Positions 19,888 to 28,213 of a stretch of 46,105 nucleotides of DNA are shown here, in pieces. The notes under the pieces were generated by a model. It was given only the letters and a program-made list of their open reading frames with translations, searched no databases and was not told the DNA's origin. Source of the stretch: Spirochaetaceae bacterium (GTDB lineage Bacteria > Spirochaetota > Spirochaetia > SZUA-6 > Bin103). Position 1 is the stretch's first letter. Each line of letters starts with the position of its first letter. Position numbers and translations under genes: made by a program. Location: positions 1 to 46,105 of the forward strand of contig JAPPNY010000121.1 of assembly GCA_028818385.1 (NCBI GenBank), written 5' to 3'.

Positions 19888-21051
19888 TTACGCGCGTCCC
19901 AGGCGCCGGTCCTCGTGCGCCAGCCATTCCGCGTACGGGCGCGGAGCGGCCGGCGGCGGCCCTATCCCGTGCTCGGTGCGCCAGCGCAGCAGCGGATGAT
20001 CCCGCCGCTGCTGGGGCAGCTCGACCGGCCGGCCGTAGGCGGCCGACTCGAACGCGCCCATGATCATCTCCAGCGAGTGAGTGCCCACGGCGCCGCTCGA
20101 TTCGTGCTCGTCGCCAGCGTCCAGGGCACGCACGTATTCGTCCACGAACGCCAGCTCCATGCCGTTGCGGAGCGCGGGCGAGTCGCCCTGGCCGCCCAGC
20201 TCGTTCTCTATCTCGGTCCAGCGGTCATCGCCGCCGTCGGGTCGCGCGAACGGGGTCGGTAGATGCCACGCGCCGCCGTGCTGGATCAGGACGCGGCCCT
20301 CGGTGCCCATCATCTCGACTCCCATGGAGCCGCCATGAACGGCGGGAAGCCGGTCATGCATCAGGGTCAGATTGATCCCGCCGGCGAACTCCAGCTCGGC
20401 GGACAGGCGCTCGCCGGCAATCGTGCCCATCCCGTGCGGCGACGGCACCACATCGACGGGTGTGATCGGACGTCCGTCCGTGCGCAGGCTGGCGGTGACG
20501 CGCCGGCAGCGGCCCAGGAACGCCTGCGCACCGGTCAGCAGGTGGCAGCCGATGTTCATGATGCCGTACCCGCCGTAGTAGCCCTTGCCACGTGCGATGG
20601 CGTGGATCACCTCGCCGATCAGTCCGTCCGCGACCGCGGCCACCGCCGCCCGCGACGCCGGGCTGACGCGGCCCTGGTGATGGACCGCGACCTGCACGCC
20701 CCGCTCCCGTGCCCGGCGGAGGACGGCGTCGGCCTGCTCCAGGTCGACGCAGATCGGCTTCTCCACGTCGAGGTGATACGGTCCGTGCTCAAGCACCTGC
20801 AGCATCAGCTCGTAGTGAGACTCGGTGCCGGTGGGAATCGCGACGATCTGCGGCTGCACGCCGTCGAGCATCGCCTCCACGCCCGTGAACCGGGCGGACA
20901 CGCCCAGCTCGTCGCCCAGCGTCCGTAGCCGCGCGGTGTCGAGGTCGCAGAGCCCCACCAGCTCGGTGCGCGGGTGCTCGGCGTAGCCCCGGCCGATGGA
21001 GGTACCGCGGGGACCGCAGCCGATCAGGGCGGCGCGATAGACGGCGGCCAT
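19888..21051 (-). CDS. Gfo/Idh/MocA-family oxidoreductase (first copy)
   Basis: This 387-aa NAD(P)-dependent dehydrogenase has the N-terminal Rossmann loop LIGCGPRGTSIG (9-20), the strand end GLCDLD (33-38) and the family EKP motif (97-99). The conserved catalytic HLL-type motif may be NIGCHLLTGA in the middle. Such enzymes oxidise or reduce sugars, inositols and related polyols. Its start overlaps the stop of the second Gfo/Idh gene in TGATG, so both are one operon. The proteins are similar in plan but not close copies. The substrate is unknown. Confidence 0.9.
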   Translation of the reverse strand: MAAVYRAALIGCGPRGTSIGRGYAEHPRTELVGLCDLDTARLRTLGDELGVSARFTGVEAMLDGVQPQIVAIPTGTESHYELMLQVLEHGPYHLDVEKPICVDLEQADAVLRRARERGVQVAVHHQGRVSPASRAAVAAVADGLIGEVIHAIARGKGYYGGYGIMNIGCHLLTGAQAFLGRCRRVTASLRTDGRPITPVDVVPSPHGMGTIAGERLSAELEFAGGINLTLMHDRLPAVHGGSMGVEMMGTEGRVLIQHGGAWHLPTPFARPDGGDDRWTEIENELGGQGDSPALRNGMELAFVDEYVRALDAGDEHESSGAVGTHSLEMIMGAFESAAYGRPVELPQQRRDHPLLRWRTEHGIGPPPAAPRPYAEWLAHEDRRLGRA

Positions 21052-22139
21052 CAGACCAGCAGCCGAGCCAGCGGATGGCTGCGGTCGGCAAGCGGCACCG
21101 CGACACGCGCTCCCGCGATCTGCGATGCGTACACGCCGTGGATCATCTCCAGCGCCGCGCGGGCCGCGCGGGCGCTCGACAGCGGTTCGGTGTCCGCGTC
21201 GATGGCGGCGATCAGGTCCTCGATCGCCAGCCGGTTGCCGTCCTTGTGGAGCTCGCCGGCGCCCAGATCCAGCGGGTCCCAGCCGTCGACGCCGTCCCAC
21301 GGCGCCCAGTGGTCGTGGCGGGCGATCACGAAGTCGTTGCCCGCGCCGCGCATCGCCACGCTGCCGCGGTCGCCGATCAACTGCAGGCTGAACCCGCGGC
21401 CGTCGCCGGGCTGGTTGGCGCGCGAGGTGAAGCTGCCGACGGCTCCGCCGGCGAAGCTGTAATACCCGGTGACCGCGTCGCCGGCGATCAGGCCGATCGG
21501 CTCGGTCGCCTCGCGCGCGTCGCCGGGGCCGATCTCCCGGCCGCCGGCGGTGACGTGGCCGGAGATCCATGCGACGTCGCCGGCAAAGTGGCGCATCGTG
21601 TTGAACACGTGCGTGCCCAGCACCAGCATGTCCTCCCCGCCCCCGCGCCGGTCCTGCTTGCCGGTGCCGCGCAGCTCCAGGAGCGTGCCGATCAAGCCGT
21701 CGCCGACGCGCCGCCGCAGCTCCAGGAGCTGCGGCAGGTAGACGTTCTGGTGGGCGACCGCGATATTAACCCCCATAGCGTCGGCCCCGGCGATCACGCG
21801 GTCGGCGGTCGCCAGGTCGGCGGTCATGGGCTTCTCGCAATAGATGTGGCACCCCGCGTCGATCGCGGCCATGAGCAGCTCCTCGTGGCGGTCGACGTAG
21901 CGCGGGCAGACAGCGACGATGTCCAGCGATTCGGCGGCCAGCATCTCCCGGTAGTCGGCATAGGCGTTCGCGGCGCCGATCTCCTGCTGGGCCGCGGCCC
22001 GTCCGGCCGGGTCGGGATCGGCCACCGCCACCGGCTGCACGCCGTCGACGCCCACGAAGCCGAGGTGCAGGCCGTGACCGAAGTTGCCGCGCCCGGTGTG
22101 CCCGATCGCGCCGGCGCGGAAGCGTACTTGGGTACTCAT
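21051..22139 (-). CDS. Gfo/Idh/MocA-family oxidoreductase (second copy)
   Basis: This 362-aa protein has the dinucleotide-binding loop GHTGRGNFGHG (13-23), VAVADPD (38-44) and CEKPMTADLATAD (101-113), the EKP motif of the family. The C-terminal domain contains VLGTHVFNTMRHFAG, in the place of the usual catalytic histidine region. Start ATG 22139 is chosen over an upstream in-frame start since it begins right before the Rossmann fold. It is the promoter-proximal gene of a two-gene operon and is divergent from the Nudix gene with only 40 bp between them. Confidence 0.9.
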   Translation of the reverse strand: MSTQVRFRAGAIGHTGRGNFGHGLHLGFVGVDGVQPVAVADPDPAGRAAAQQEIGAANAYADYREMLAAESLDIVAVCPRYVDRHEELLMAAIDAGCHIYCEKPMTADLATADRVIAGADAMGVNIAVAHQNVYLPQLLELRRRVGDGLIGTLLELRGTGKQDRRGGGEDMLVLGTHVFNTMRHFAGDVAWISGHVTAGGREIGPGDAREATEPIGLIAGDAVTGYYSFAGGAVGSFTSRANQPGDGRGFSLQLIGDRGSVAMRGAGNDFVIARHDHWAPWDGVDGWDPLDLGAGELHKDGNRLAIEDLIAAIDADTEPLSSARAARAALEMIHGVYASQIAGARVAVPLADRSHPLARLLV

Positions 22140-22144
22140 GCCGC

Positions 22145-22158
22145 CGAGTATACCCTCG
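22145..22158. promoter_or_regulatory. Dyad in the 40-bp divergent Gfo/Idh-Nudix gap
   Basis: CGAGTATACCCTCG has inverted CGAG/CTCG arms around a GTATAC core and lies between two divergent starts. It may be a shared operator or promoter element; it is supported only by position and symmetry. Confidence 0.2.
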
Positions 22159-22179
22159 CGTACGGGAACGGCGAGATCG

Positions 22180-22656
22180 ATGGAGAACGAGGTGACCGCA
22201 GGTGGGTCCTTTGGCGTAGCGGTGAAGGCGGCGATCATGAAAGGCTCAGGCCTGCTGGTGCTCTACAAGACACACGGGGAGGCCGCTGGCGACCCCGATC
22301 CCTCCGTACGCGCGGATCTGCCCGGCGGGAGGGTCGAATTCGGAGAGTCGCCGATCGAGGCGCTGCGCCGTGAGATCGCCGAGGAGACCGGGCTGGAGGT
22401 CGACGTGGTGGGACCGGTCGCGACCTGGCACTCCGTGCGCGGGCGATTCCAGCTCGTGGGGATCGACTACCTGTGCGAGTACGTCGCCGGAGAGGTGGTG
22501 CTGAGCGACGAACATGAGCGGTTCGCGTGGCTGACGGAGGAGGAAATGGACCGAATCCATCCGGAACTGAAGTCGGAGCTTGCCGGGGCCTGCCGGAGCG
22601 CCCGATTCCGCAGTCGTACACAACCGGCGCCGTGCGCCGTCGGAGCCGACCGGTGA
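22180..22656 (+). CDS. Nudix hydrolase
   Basis: This 158-aa protein carries a Nudix box, GGRVEFGESPIEALRREI (49-66) followed by AEETGLEVD (67-75), matching GX5EX7REUXEEXGU, which binds Mg2+ and cleaves nucleoside diphosphate linked to another group. The beta strands around it fit an ADP-ribose or NTP pyrophosphatase-like protein. Its stop overlaps the GTG of the molybdopterin subunit in a GTGA, so the two are translationally coupled. Molybdopterin dinucleotide cofactors contain a pyrophosphate, so a link is conceivable, but this is only inference. Confidence 0.92.
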   Translation: MENEVTAGGSFGVAVKAAIMKGSGLLVLYKTHGEAAGDPDPSVRADLPGGRVEFGESPIEALRREIAEETGLEVDVVGPVATWHSVRGRFQLVGIDYLCEYVAGEVVLSDEHERFAWLTEEEMDRIHPELKSELAGACRSARFRSRTQPAPCAVGADR

Positions 22657-24893
22657 GCGCGCCGTACCGCTACCTGGGCCGTCCGCGGCCGTTGATCGAC
22701 GGCCGCGCGAAGGCGCTCGGCGCCACACGCTACGCCGCCGACGTGGAGCTCGCCGGCATGCTGCACGCCCAGCCGGTGCTGAGCACCGAGGCGCATGCCC
22801 GGCTGCGCGCCGTGCATGCCGAGGAAGCACGCTCCGTACCGGGTGTGGTTGCCGTGCTCACCGCCGCCGATCTGCCGGTAACCGCCGAGCCGCCGACGAT
22901 CCGGCAGGAGGTGGTGCTGGCACGCGAAATGGTCACCTTCGCGGGGCAACCGGTCGCTCTCGTGGTCGGCGAGTCGGCGGCGGCGGCCGCGGACGGTGCA
23001 GCGCTCGTCGAGGTGGACTACGAGCCGCTGCCGCCGGTCGTCGGCGTGTCGGCCGCGACACAGGGCGGGCCGCCGTCGGAAGACGGCGAGTATGTCCGCG
23101 GCGACGTCCGGGCAGCGCTGGAGGCGTCCGCTCACGTCGTGAAGCGGACGTGCCGCACGCCGTTCGTGCATCAGGGCTACCTGGAGCCGACCGCGGCGGT
23201 GGCGGCCCCGGATCCGTACCTCACTCCCGGAGTGAGCGGAGCGAACCTCACTCCCGGAGTGACCGTCTATTCCGGCTGTCAGGGCCAGTTCGACGTGCGC
23301 ACCCGGCTCGCCTCGATCCTGGAGCTGCCTGCCGCCGCGGTCCGTGTCGTGCCGATGGCCGTGGGCGGCGGCTTCGGCGGCAAGGGAGGCGTGATCGATC
23401 CGCTGGCCGCGGCCGCGGCCCTGCGCCTGAACCGGCCGGTGAAGCTGGTGCTCGATCGATCGACCGATTTGGCGACCACCACGCCGACCCCGGCGATGTC
23501 GATCGAGCTGGAGCTGGGCGCCGACCGCCACGGCGAGATCACCGCCCTGCGCGTGGACATCACCCTGGACAACGGTGCGTTTCCGAACGGCATGGGAGGC
23601 GGCATTGCCAAGCGCATGGCCGGCTGCTATCGGATCCCGCACCTCTCCATCCACTGGCGCGACGTATGCACGAACGTGCACGCGACCGGCGCCTACCGCG
23701 CGCCCGGCGCGCCTCAGACCACCTTCGTGCTCGAGACCGCGGTCGACGCCCTGGCCGCCGCGCTGGAGGTGGACCCGCTGGAGTTCCGCAAACGCAACGT
23801 GGTGCGGGCCGGCGACCCGCAGCCCGACGGCACGCCGTGGCCCGCGGGCGGCCAGCTCGCCTGCCTGGAAGCGGTCGAATCGCATCCGCTGTGGCGGTCC
23901 CGCCACGAGGCCGGCGCCGGCGGCACCGGGCTCGCCATCGCCGGATGGATCCCCCTGGTCGACCCGTGCGCGGCCGCCTGCCGCGTGGATCCTGACGGCA
24001 CCGTGGTGGTGACGATGGGCGCGGTCGACATCTCGGGCGTGTACTCCTCGCTCGTCCTGGTGGCGGCCGAGGAGATCGGCGTCGACCCGCGGCAGGTCCG
24101 CGTGCAGATCGCCGACTCGGCCTCGGCGCCGTACGGGCCGAGCGCCGGCGGCAGCAACATCGCCTGCTCGGCGGCCGATGCGGTGCGCACGGCCGCCGCC
24201 GACGCCAGGCGTCAGTTCCTGGCCCTGGCGGCCGACCACTTCGAGGCCGCCGTGGAGGACCTGGAGATCGCCGACGGCGCCGTGCGGGTCGCGGGGGTGC
24301 CTGACCGGACGATTTCCGTCGGTGCGCTGGCCCACGCGGCGCAGAGCGCAGAGTCATCCCTGCCCCACCGGCGCGGACCGATCCAGGCAAGCGGTCAAGC
24401 CGCCGGGCCCGGCGGCGCCGCCGTGTTAATAGCGCACGTGGTGCGCGTCGCCGTCGACCGGGAGACCCGCCGGGTGCGGCCGACCGACAACCAGTCGGTG
24501 CAGGACGTGGGCTTAGCGATGAATCCGCTGCTGGTGGAGGGCCAGCTCCACGGCGGCGCCGCGCAGGGGCTGGGCATCGGGCTGCACGAGGCGCTGCGCC
24601 ACGACGACGCCGGCCAGCTCCTGACCGGCACGCTGATGGACTACGGCATGCCCAGGGCCACCTCGGTGCCGCCGATCACCACCCACCTGCTGCAGAGGCC
24701 CTCGCATGGGCCATACGGAGCCCTCGGCGTCGGCGAGCCGCCGATCGTCGCCGGCGCGGCGGCCGCCGCCAACGCCGTCACGGCCGCCACCGGAGCGCAG
24801 CCGGCGTCGCTCCCGCTCGACCCGGAATCGGTCTGGGCGGAAACGGTCCGGCGCGCTGCCGGACCGCCGGGGTCTACCAGATCGACAGGATGA
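22653..24893 (+). CDS. Molybdopterin-binding large subunit of a xanthine dehydrogenase/CO-dehydrogenase-like hydroxylase
   Basis: This 746-aa catalytic subunit of the xanthine oxidase family has the cofactor motif VGGGFGGK (237-244), the loop GAYRAPGAPQ (346-355), VAVDRETRRVR, and the conserved C-terminal GVGEPP with the likely base E695. The AYRCSFR-type loop that marks genuine aerobic CO dehydrogenase is absent, so the substrate is probably an aromatic, purine or aldehyde compound. The start is GTG 22653 in a GTGA overlap with the Nudix gene. Residues 190-203 (LTPGVSGANLTPGV) are encoded by a palindromic DNA repeat and look like an insertion before TVYSG. The small and medium subunits lie about 6 kb away on the other strand. 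Its 3' end overlaps the convergent DUF1761 gene by 20 nt. Confidence 0.93.
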   Translation: MSAPYRYLGRPRPLIDGRAKALGATRYAADVELAGMLHAQPVLSTEAHARLRAVHAEEARSVPGVVAVLTAADLPVTAEPPTIRQEVVLAREMVTFAGQPVALVVGESAAAAADGAALVEVDYEPLPPVVGVSAATQGGPPSEDGEYVRGDVRAALEASAHVVKRTCRTPFVHQGYLEPTAAVAAPDPYLTPGVSGANLTPGVTVYSGCQGQFDVRTRLASILELPAAAVRVVPMAVGGGFGGKGGVIDPLAAAAALRLNRPVKLVLDRSTDLATTTPTPAMSIELELGADRHGEITALRVDITLDNGAFPNGMGGGIAKRMAGCYRIPHLSIHWRDVCTNVHATGAYRAPGAPQTTFVLETAVDALAAALEVDPLEFRKRNVVRAGDPQPDGTPWPAGGQLACLEAVESHPLWRSRHEAGAGGTGLAIAGWIPLVDPCAAACRVDPDGTVVVTMGAVDISGVYSSLVLVAAEEIGVDPRQVRVQIADSASAPYGPSAGGSNIACSAADAVRTAAADARRQFLALAADHFEAAVEDLEIADGAVRVAGVPDRTISVGALAHAAQSAESSLPHRRGPIQASGQAAGPGGAAVLIAHVVRVAVDRETRRVRPTDNQSVQDVGLAMNPLLVEGQLHGGAAQGLGIGLHEALRHDDAGQLLTGTLMDYGMPRATSVPPITTHLLQRPSHGPYGALGVGEPPIVAGAAAAANAVTAATGAQPASLPLDPESVWAETVRRAAGPPGSTRSTG
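23220..23263 (+). repeat. In-frame palindromic repeat inside the large hydroxylase subunit gene
   Basis: A 27-bp unit (23220-23246) is followed by a second partial unit (from 23247). Each begins with the palindrome CTCACTCC-C-GGAGTGA; the first is perfect with 8-bp arms. Translated in the gene's frame it gives LTPGVSGAN then LTPGV. It looks like a REP-type or palindromic-element insertion kept in frame. Confidence 0.6.
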
Positions 24894-25290
24894 TGCCCAC
24901 GATCGGATAGGAGACCAGCCGGTAGCCCAGGTTGATCAGCACCAACGGCCGCGGCCGTCCCTCGAAGGCTCCGTTGGAGACGATCGACGTGCCCGAGAAG
25001 GCGATTGCCAGGACCAGCGCCGCGACGATGCCGCCACCGACCCCGGAGATTCCGGCCGCCTGGAAGACGATCGCCAGCACCAGAGAAGTCAGGATGGCTT
25101 CCGCCAGCGCGGCCACCAGTGCCGGACTGGGGCCGGCGGCGCGCATTTCCTCCTCGGTCTTGCCGAGCGCCGCCATCCACGCCTTGCCGAACAGGAACGG
25201 CGCGTACCAGGCGAATCCCAGCGCCATCAGCACCACGGCCGACACGGCTGCCGCCACGTAGTTGATCGCACCCAAATCCATCGCCGCCAT
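24874..25290 (-). CDS. DUF1761 family membrane protein
   Basis: This 138-aa protein has four predicted membrane helices (about 8-28, 60-80, 82-100 and 115-137). The N-terminal segment MALGFAWYAPFLFGKAWMAA (21-40) is typical of DUF1761. Function is unknown. It converges on the large hydroxylase subunit gene and overlaps its end by 20 nt. Confidence 0.85.
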   Translation of the reverse strand: MAAMDLGAINYVAAAVSAVVLMALGFAWYAPFLFGKAWMAALGKTEEEMRAAGPSPALVAALAEAILTSLVLAIVFQAAGISGVGGGIVAALVLAIAFSGTSIVSNGAFEGRPRPLVLINLGYRLVSYPIVGIILSIW

Positions 25291-25343
25291 CGAATCCTCC
25301 TTGCCCCTCTCGCGCGGACTTCCGCCTCATGACGGGGCGCCGG

Positions 25344-25760
25344 TCACGGGCCGACCGGAGCCGCGGACGCCTGCGACAGCCGGATGGTGCCCCACAGCAC
25401 GACCAAGCCGACCCCGACCGTCGCCGCCACCGAGCCGGCCACCGTCCAGGTGTTCCAGGCGTCAATCTGCTGCTGTCGGTTCGCCGTCCCGCCCGGCATC
25501 GCCTCCCACCGTTCGGCCTCCAGGTTGGCCAGCCGCGCACCCGCAAGGCCGCCCGCCACCACGCCGATGCCGGCTACCAGCAGCGGCCAGTAGTCCCTGA
25601 CCGGCTCCGCGGCTGGCGTTGGCCCCGGCAGCACGTGCGCGGGCGCAGCCTCGGACGGCTCGTTCGTTTCCGCGGGCGCTTCCTGGGCGGCGGCCGGCGT
25701 GCCAAGCAGTGTGAGGACGACCAGCGCCGCGATCAGCCGCCGTCCCAACGTGCGGTCCAC
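25344..25760 (-). CDS. Secreted or membrane protein of unknown function
   Basis: Starting at GTG 25760 the 138-aa product has a signal-peptide-like N terminus: arginines at 3, 7 and 8, then hydrophobic LIAALVVLTLLG, then AAAQ as a probable cleavage site near residue 25. An acidic, proline-rich spacer follows, then two membrane segments (YWPLLVAGIGVVAGGLAGA and WTVAGSVAATVGVGLVVLW). I do not recognise the family. The frame is open further upstream, but the GTG just before the signal sequence is the most natural start. It is divergent from the aldo/keto reductase at 25864. Confidence 0.5.
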   Translation of the reverse strand: MDRTLGRRLIAALVVLTLLGTPAAAQEAPAETNEPSEAAPAHVLPGPTPAAEPVRDYWPLLVAGIGVVAGGLAGARLANLEAERWEAMPGGTANRQQQIDAWNTWTVAGSVAATVGVGLVVLWGTIRLSQASAAPVGP

Positions 25761-25863
25761 CGCCGCGACGGTAGCGCAACCGCCGAGCCGAGCCAAGGCA
25801 CCCGATACGCTGCGCTGCGCGCGCTGCGCCGCGCTGCGCCAAGCACGGTATGATTCTGCCCGC

Positions 25864-26814
25864 ATGTTGCAGCGACGTCTTGGCCGCACCGGGCTCATGG
25901 TGTCCGAGCTCTGCCTGGGAACGGCCGGCTTCGGCGCGCAGCCGTTCGCCGACACGAGCGATCCGGTGCTCGATGCCTTCGTCGAGTGCGGCGGCACCTT
26001 CATCGATTCCGCGGACATCTACGGGCCGGAGGTCGGCGCATCCGAGGCCGCCCTCGGCGACTGGATGAGGCGGCGCGGCAATCGCCAGGCGCTGGTGGTG
26101 GCGACCAAGGGAGGCTCGCCGACCGGCCCGAACCCCACCGACCGGGGGCTCAGCCGGCGGCACCTGCTGGCGGCCGTGGAGGAGAGCCTCCGCAGGCTCG
26201 GGACCGACTGGATCGACCTGTACCAGACGCACTGGCCCGATCCCGATACGCCCGACGAAGAGACGCTGTCCGCGCTTGACCAGATGGTACGCCACGGAAT
26301 GGTCCGCTACGTGGGGTGCTCGAACGTGCCCGCCTGGCGCCTCGCGCATGCGCTGGGCATCAGCACCGCGTCCCACCTGGTCTCCTACGCGAGCGTGCAG
26401 CCGCACTACAGCCTGCTGGCCCGTAGCGCCTTCGAACGCGAGCTGGCCGACGCCGCCGTCGCGCTCGGCGTCGCCGTGTTGCCGTACCGGCCGCTGGCGC
26501 GCGGCATCCTGACCGGCCGCTTTCACGGGGGAGTCATCCCGGCCCCGCGCTGGCGCAGCGGGCCGCACGGCTACGACCTGGATCCCGTGCGCGCCTCCCA
26601 CCTGGTGACCGAGATCGGCAAGATCGCAGCCCGCGACCGGCACACGGTGGCGCAGACGGCGCTCGCCTGGCTGTTCTCGAAGCCCGGCGTCACCGCTCCA
26701 GTGATCGGCGCCTCCACCCCCGATCAGGTGACGGAGCTCGCCGGCGCGGCCGGCTACCGGCTCTCCGCCGAGCACCTGGAGCACCTCGATGAAGCATCAG
26801 AATGGAAATCCTGA
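25864..26814 (+). CDS. Aldo/keto reductase
   Basis: This 316-aa NADPH-dependent carbonyl reductase of the AKR superfamily has the catalytic tetrad in place: D48 and Y53 in FIDSADIYG, K82 in VATKGG, and H123 in LYQTHWPD. The phosphate-binding end PVIGASTPDQVTE is also present. The opening MLQRRLGRTGLMVSELCLGT is typical of the bacterial AKR groups with short names such as YdjG or YajO, which reduce sugar aldehydes and methylglyoxal. ATG 25864 begins right at the family N terminus. Confidence 0.94.
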   Translation: MLQRRLGRTGLMVSELCLGTAGFGAQPFADTSDPVLDAFVECGGTFIDSADIYGPEVGASEAALGDWMRRRGNRQALVVATKGGSPTGPNPTDRGLSRRHLLAAVEESLRRLGTDWIDLYQTHWPDPDTPDEETLSALDQMVRHGMVRYVGCSNVPAWRLAHALGISTASHLVSYASVQPHYSLLARSAFERELADAAVALGVAVLPYRPLARGILTGRFHGGVIPAPRWRSGPHGYDLDPVRASHLVTEIGKIAARDRHTVAQTALAWLFSKPGVTAPVIGASTPDQVTELAGAAGYRLSAEHLEHLDEASEWKS

Positions 26815-26823
26815 AATAGGGCG

Positions 26824-26852
26824 TTGCCTAAGTGACCGGGTCCTGCTAAACT
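26824..26852 (+). promoter_or_regulatory. Predicted sigma-70-type promoter of the RRM gene
   Basis: The -35 TTGCCT (26824-26829) and -10 TAAACT (26847-26852) are separated by 17 bp, and TGC before the -10 makes an extended element. Transcription should start near 26859, only 2-3 nt before ATG 26862, and no Shine-Dalgarno sequence is seen, so the mRNA is probably leaderless. Confidence 0.55.
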
Positions 26853-26861
26853 GGCCGCGCG

Positions 26862-27191
26862 ATGGGAAAACGACTCTATATTGGTGGGCTGCCATTCAGC
26901 GCCACCGATGAAACGCTGTTCCAGCTGTTTGCACAGCATGGCAAGGTCGAATCAGCCGAGGTGGTGACGGATCGGTATTCCGGCAGCTCCCGTGGTTTCG
27001 GATTCGTGGAGATGGGCTCGGACGAGGAAGCCGCCGCCGCGGTTCGCGGATTGAACGGTGCGGAGCTTGACGGCCGGTACCTGACCGTGGAGGAAGCGCG
27101 CAGCGCGCGTGGCGACCGCGGCGGAGGCAGGCGTGGCGGCGGCGGAGGCGACCGCGGGCCGGGAGGCGGCGGCGGTCCCAGACGCTGGTAG
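26862..27191 (+). CDS. RRM RNA-binding protein with glycine/arginine-rich tail
   Basis: This 109-aa protein has one RNA recognition motif: RNP2 LYIGGL (5-10) and RNP1 RGFGFVEM (44-51), with the usual spacing and a conserved GRYLTVEEA end strand. Residues 87-107 are almost only Gly and Arg. This is the plan of cyanobacterial Rbp and other bacterial glycine-rich RRM proteins, which bind RNA and are often cold- or stress-regulated. A promoter fits immediately upstream and implies a leaderless transcript. A hairpin lies downstream. It stands alone between convergent and same-strand neighbours, so it is likely its own transcription unit. Confidence 0.95.
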   Translation: MGKRLYIGGLPFSATDETLFQLFAQHGKVESAEVVTDRYSGSSRGFGFVEMGSDEEAAAAVRGLNGAELDGRYLTVEEARSARGDRGGGRRGGGGGDRGPGGGGGPRRW

Positions 27192-27221
27192 GCCGCGCTC
27201 ACCGAGGACGGGCGTCACCGC

Positions 27222-27263
27222 GGACGGCATTCATGCTCCACCGGGGGGCCATGAACGCCGTCC
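27222..27263. terminator. Hairpin between convergent RRM and deacetylase-like genes
   Basis: GGACGGCATTCATG (27222-27235) pairs with CATGAACGCCGTCC (27250-27263) at 13 of 14 positions around a 14-nt loop. It lies between two convergent stops and could end transcription from both sides; only a weak T-rich run follows. Confidence 0.6.
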
Positions 27264-27274
27264 GTTCATCAACT

Positions 27275-28213
27275 TTACAACTCTCTCTCCAGCGCGGTGC
27301 AGGCGATTTCGCTGCACCGCATCCAGGTGAGTCGGTCGCCGTAGTGGCGGCCGATTCGCCTTAACACCTCATCGAGGTCCCGGAGACCGGCCGCCGAGCC
27401 GTCGTCGAACAGCGACTGCCAATGCGCGAGCATGACGACCGGCTGCCCCGTCCGGATCAGCTCCGGGATGCGGCCGCTGGTGCCGTCCGCGCTGATGACG
27501 GCGTCGATCGCGGAGGGATGACGGCCGAACCGGTCCGTGACCCCGCACGGCTGCGACACCACGCTGATGCCGCGCTCGCGGTCCTGCCACGCCACGAACG
27601 GGTCGCGGGGCCGGCCAATCACGTCCATGTGCATGAAGTACCACGTGAAGGTGCGCCCATTGACCGCGTACTGCGCCTCGCCGATGGCGCGGGCAAACTG
27701 CTCCTCCTTGCTCATGCCGGCGCGCCAGCATGAGGTGACGCCGTTTGCCGGCAAGCCGACGTTGTTGAGTATGGTGAGCGCCAGGCTGATGTAGCGCACC
27801 ATCTCCGCCACGCTGGCGGTGGCGATCCACTCATCCTCGTAGCGGTGCAGCAGCAGGTCATTGTCGATGTCGTACGCGGCAAGGTGCGTGAGGATTTCCG
27901 CCGTGATGTCGAAGCGGACGGCCAGACGGGAGCGGACGATGTCCAGGAACCGTTCCAGGTCGGACGGGGCCACGTAGCTGACCCGGCGGTCGATGCGCCC
28001 GGCCCCGGAAGGCATGGGCAGCACGGAATACTTGCCGAGCACGCCGTGCGTCTCGCACACCGCCGCGAATTCGTCGGCGAACGAGTTCGGGATCGACAGG
28101 ACGTGCTCCTGCTCCGGATGCATGAAGTAGGCGGCGTTGATCGGCGCGCAGTCGTCCAGGATCAAGGACAGCGGCAGCCGGGACGGGTGGGCGGCGCCGG
28201 GCCCCTCAGACAT
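27275..28213 (-). CDS. Uncharacterised protein, possibly polysaccharide-deacetylase-like barrel
   Basis: This 312-aa cytosolic-looking protein has no signal peptide. The N-terminal strand LSLILDDCAPINAAYF (15-30), with an adjacent acidic pair D20-D21, and SVLPMPSGAGRIDRRVSYV recall proteins with a (beta/alpha) barrel related to NodB-type deacetylases. I cannot place metal-binding histidines with certainty, so a catalytic function is not claimed. The gene overlaps the GNAT acetyltransferase gene upstream by 8 nt and is probably cotranscribed with it; acetyl group chemistry on both sides would fit but is inference. Confidence 0.55.
   Translation of the reverse strand: MSEGPGAAHPSRLPLSLILDDCAPINAAYFMHPEQEHVLSIPNSFADEFAAVCETHGVLGKYSVLPMPSGAGRIDRRVSYVAPSDLERFLDIVRSRLAVRFDITAEILTHLAAYDIDNDLLLHRYEDEWIATASVAEMVRYISLALTILNNVGLPANGVTSCWRAGMSKEEQFARAIGEAQYAVNGRTFTWYFMHMDVIGRPRDPFVAWQDRERGISVVSQPCGVTDRFGRHPSAIDAVISADGTSGRIPELIRTGQPVVMLAHWQSLFDDGSAAGLRDLDEVLRRIGRHYGDRLTWMRCSEIACTALEREL

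Noticed and set aside
22653..24893. Genuine aerobic CO dehydrogenase large subunit (CoxL form I)
   Set aside because: The diagnostic AYRCSFR loop is replaced by GAYRAPGAPQ, so CO oxidation is not supported.
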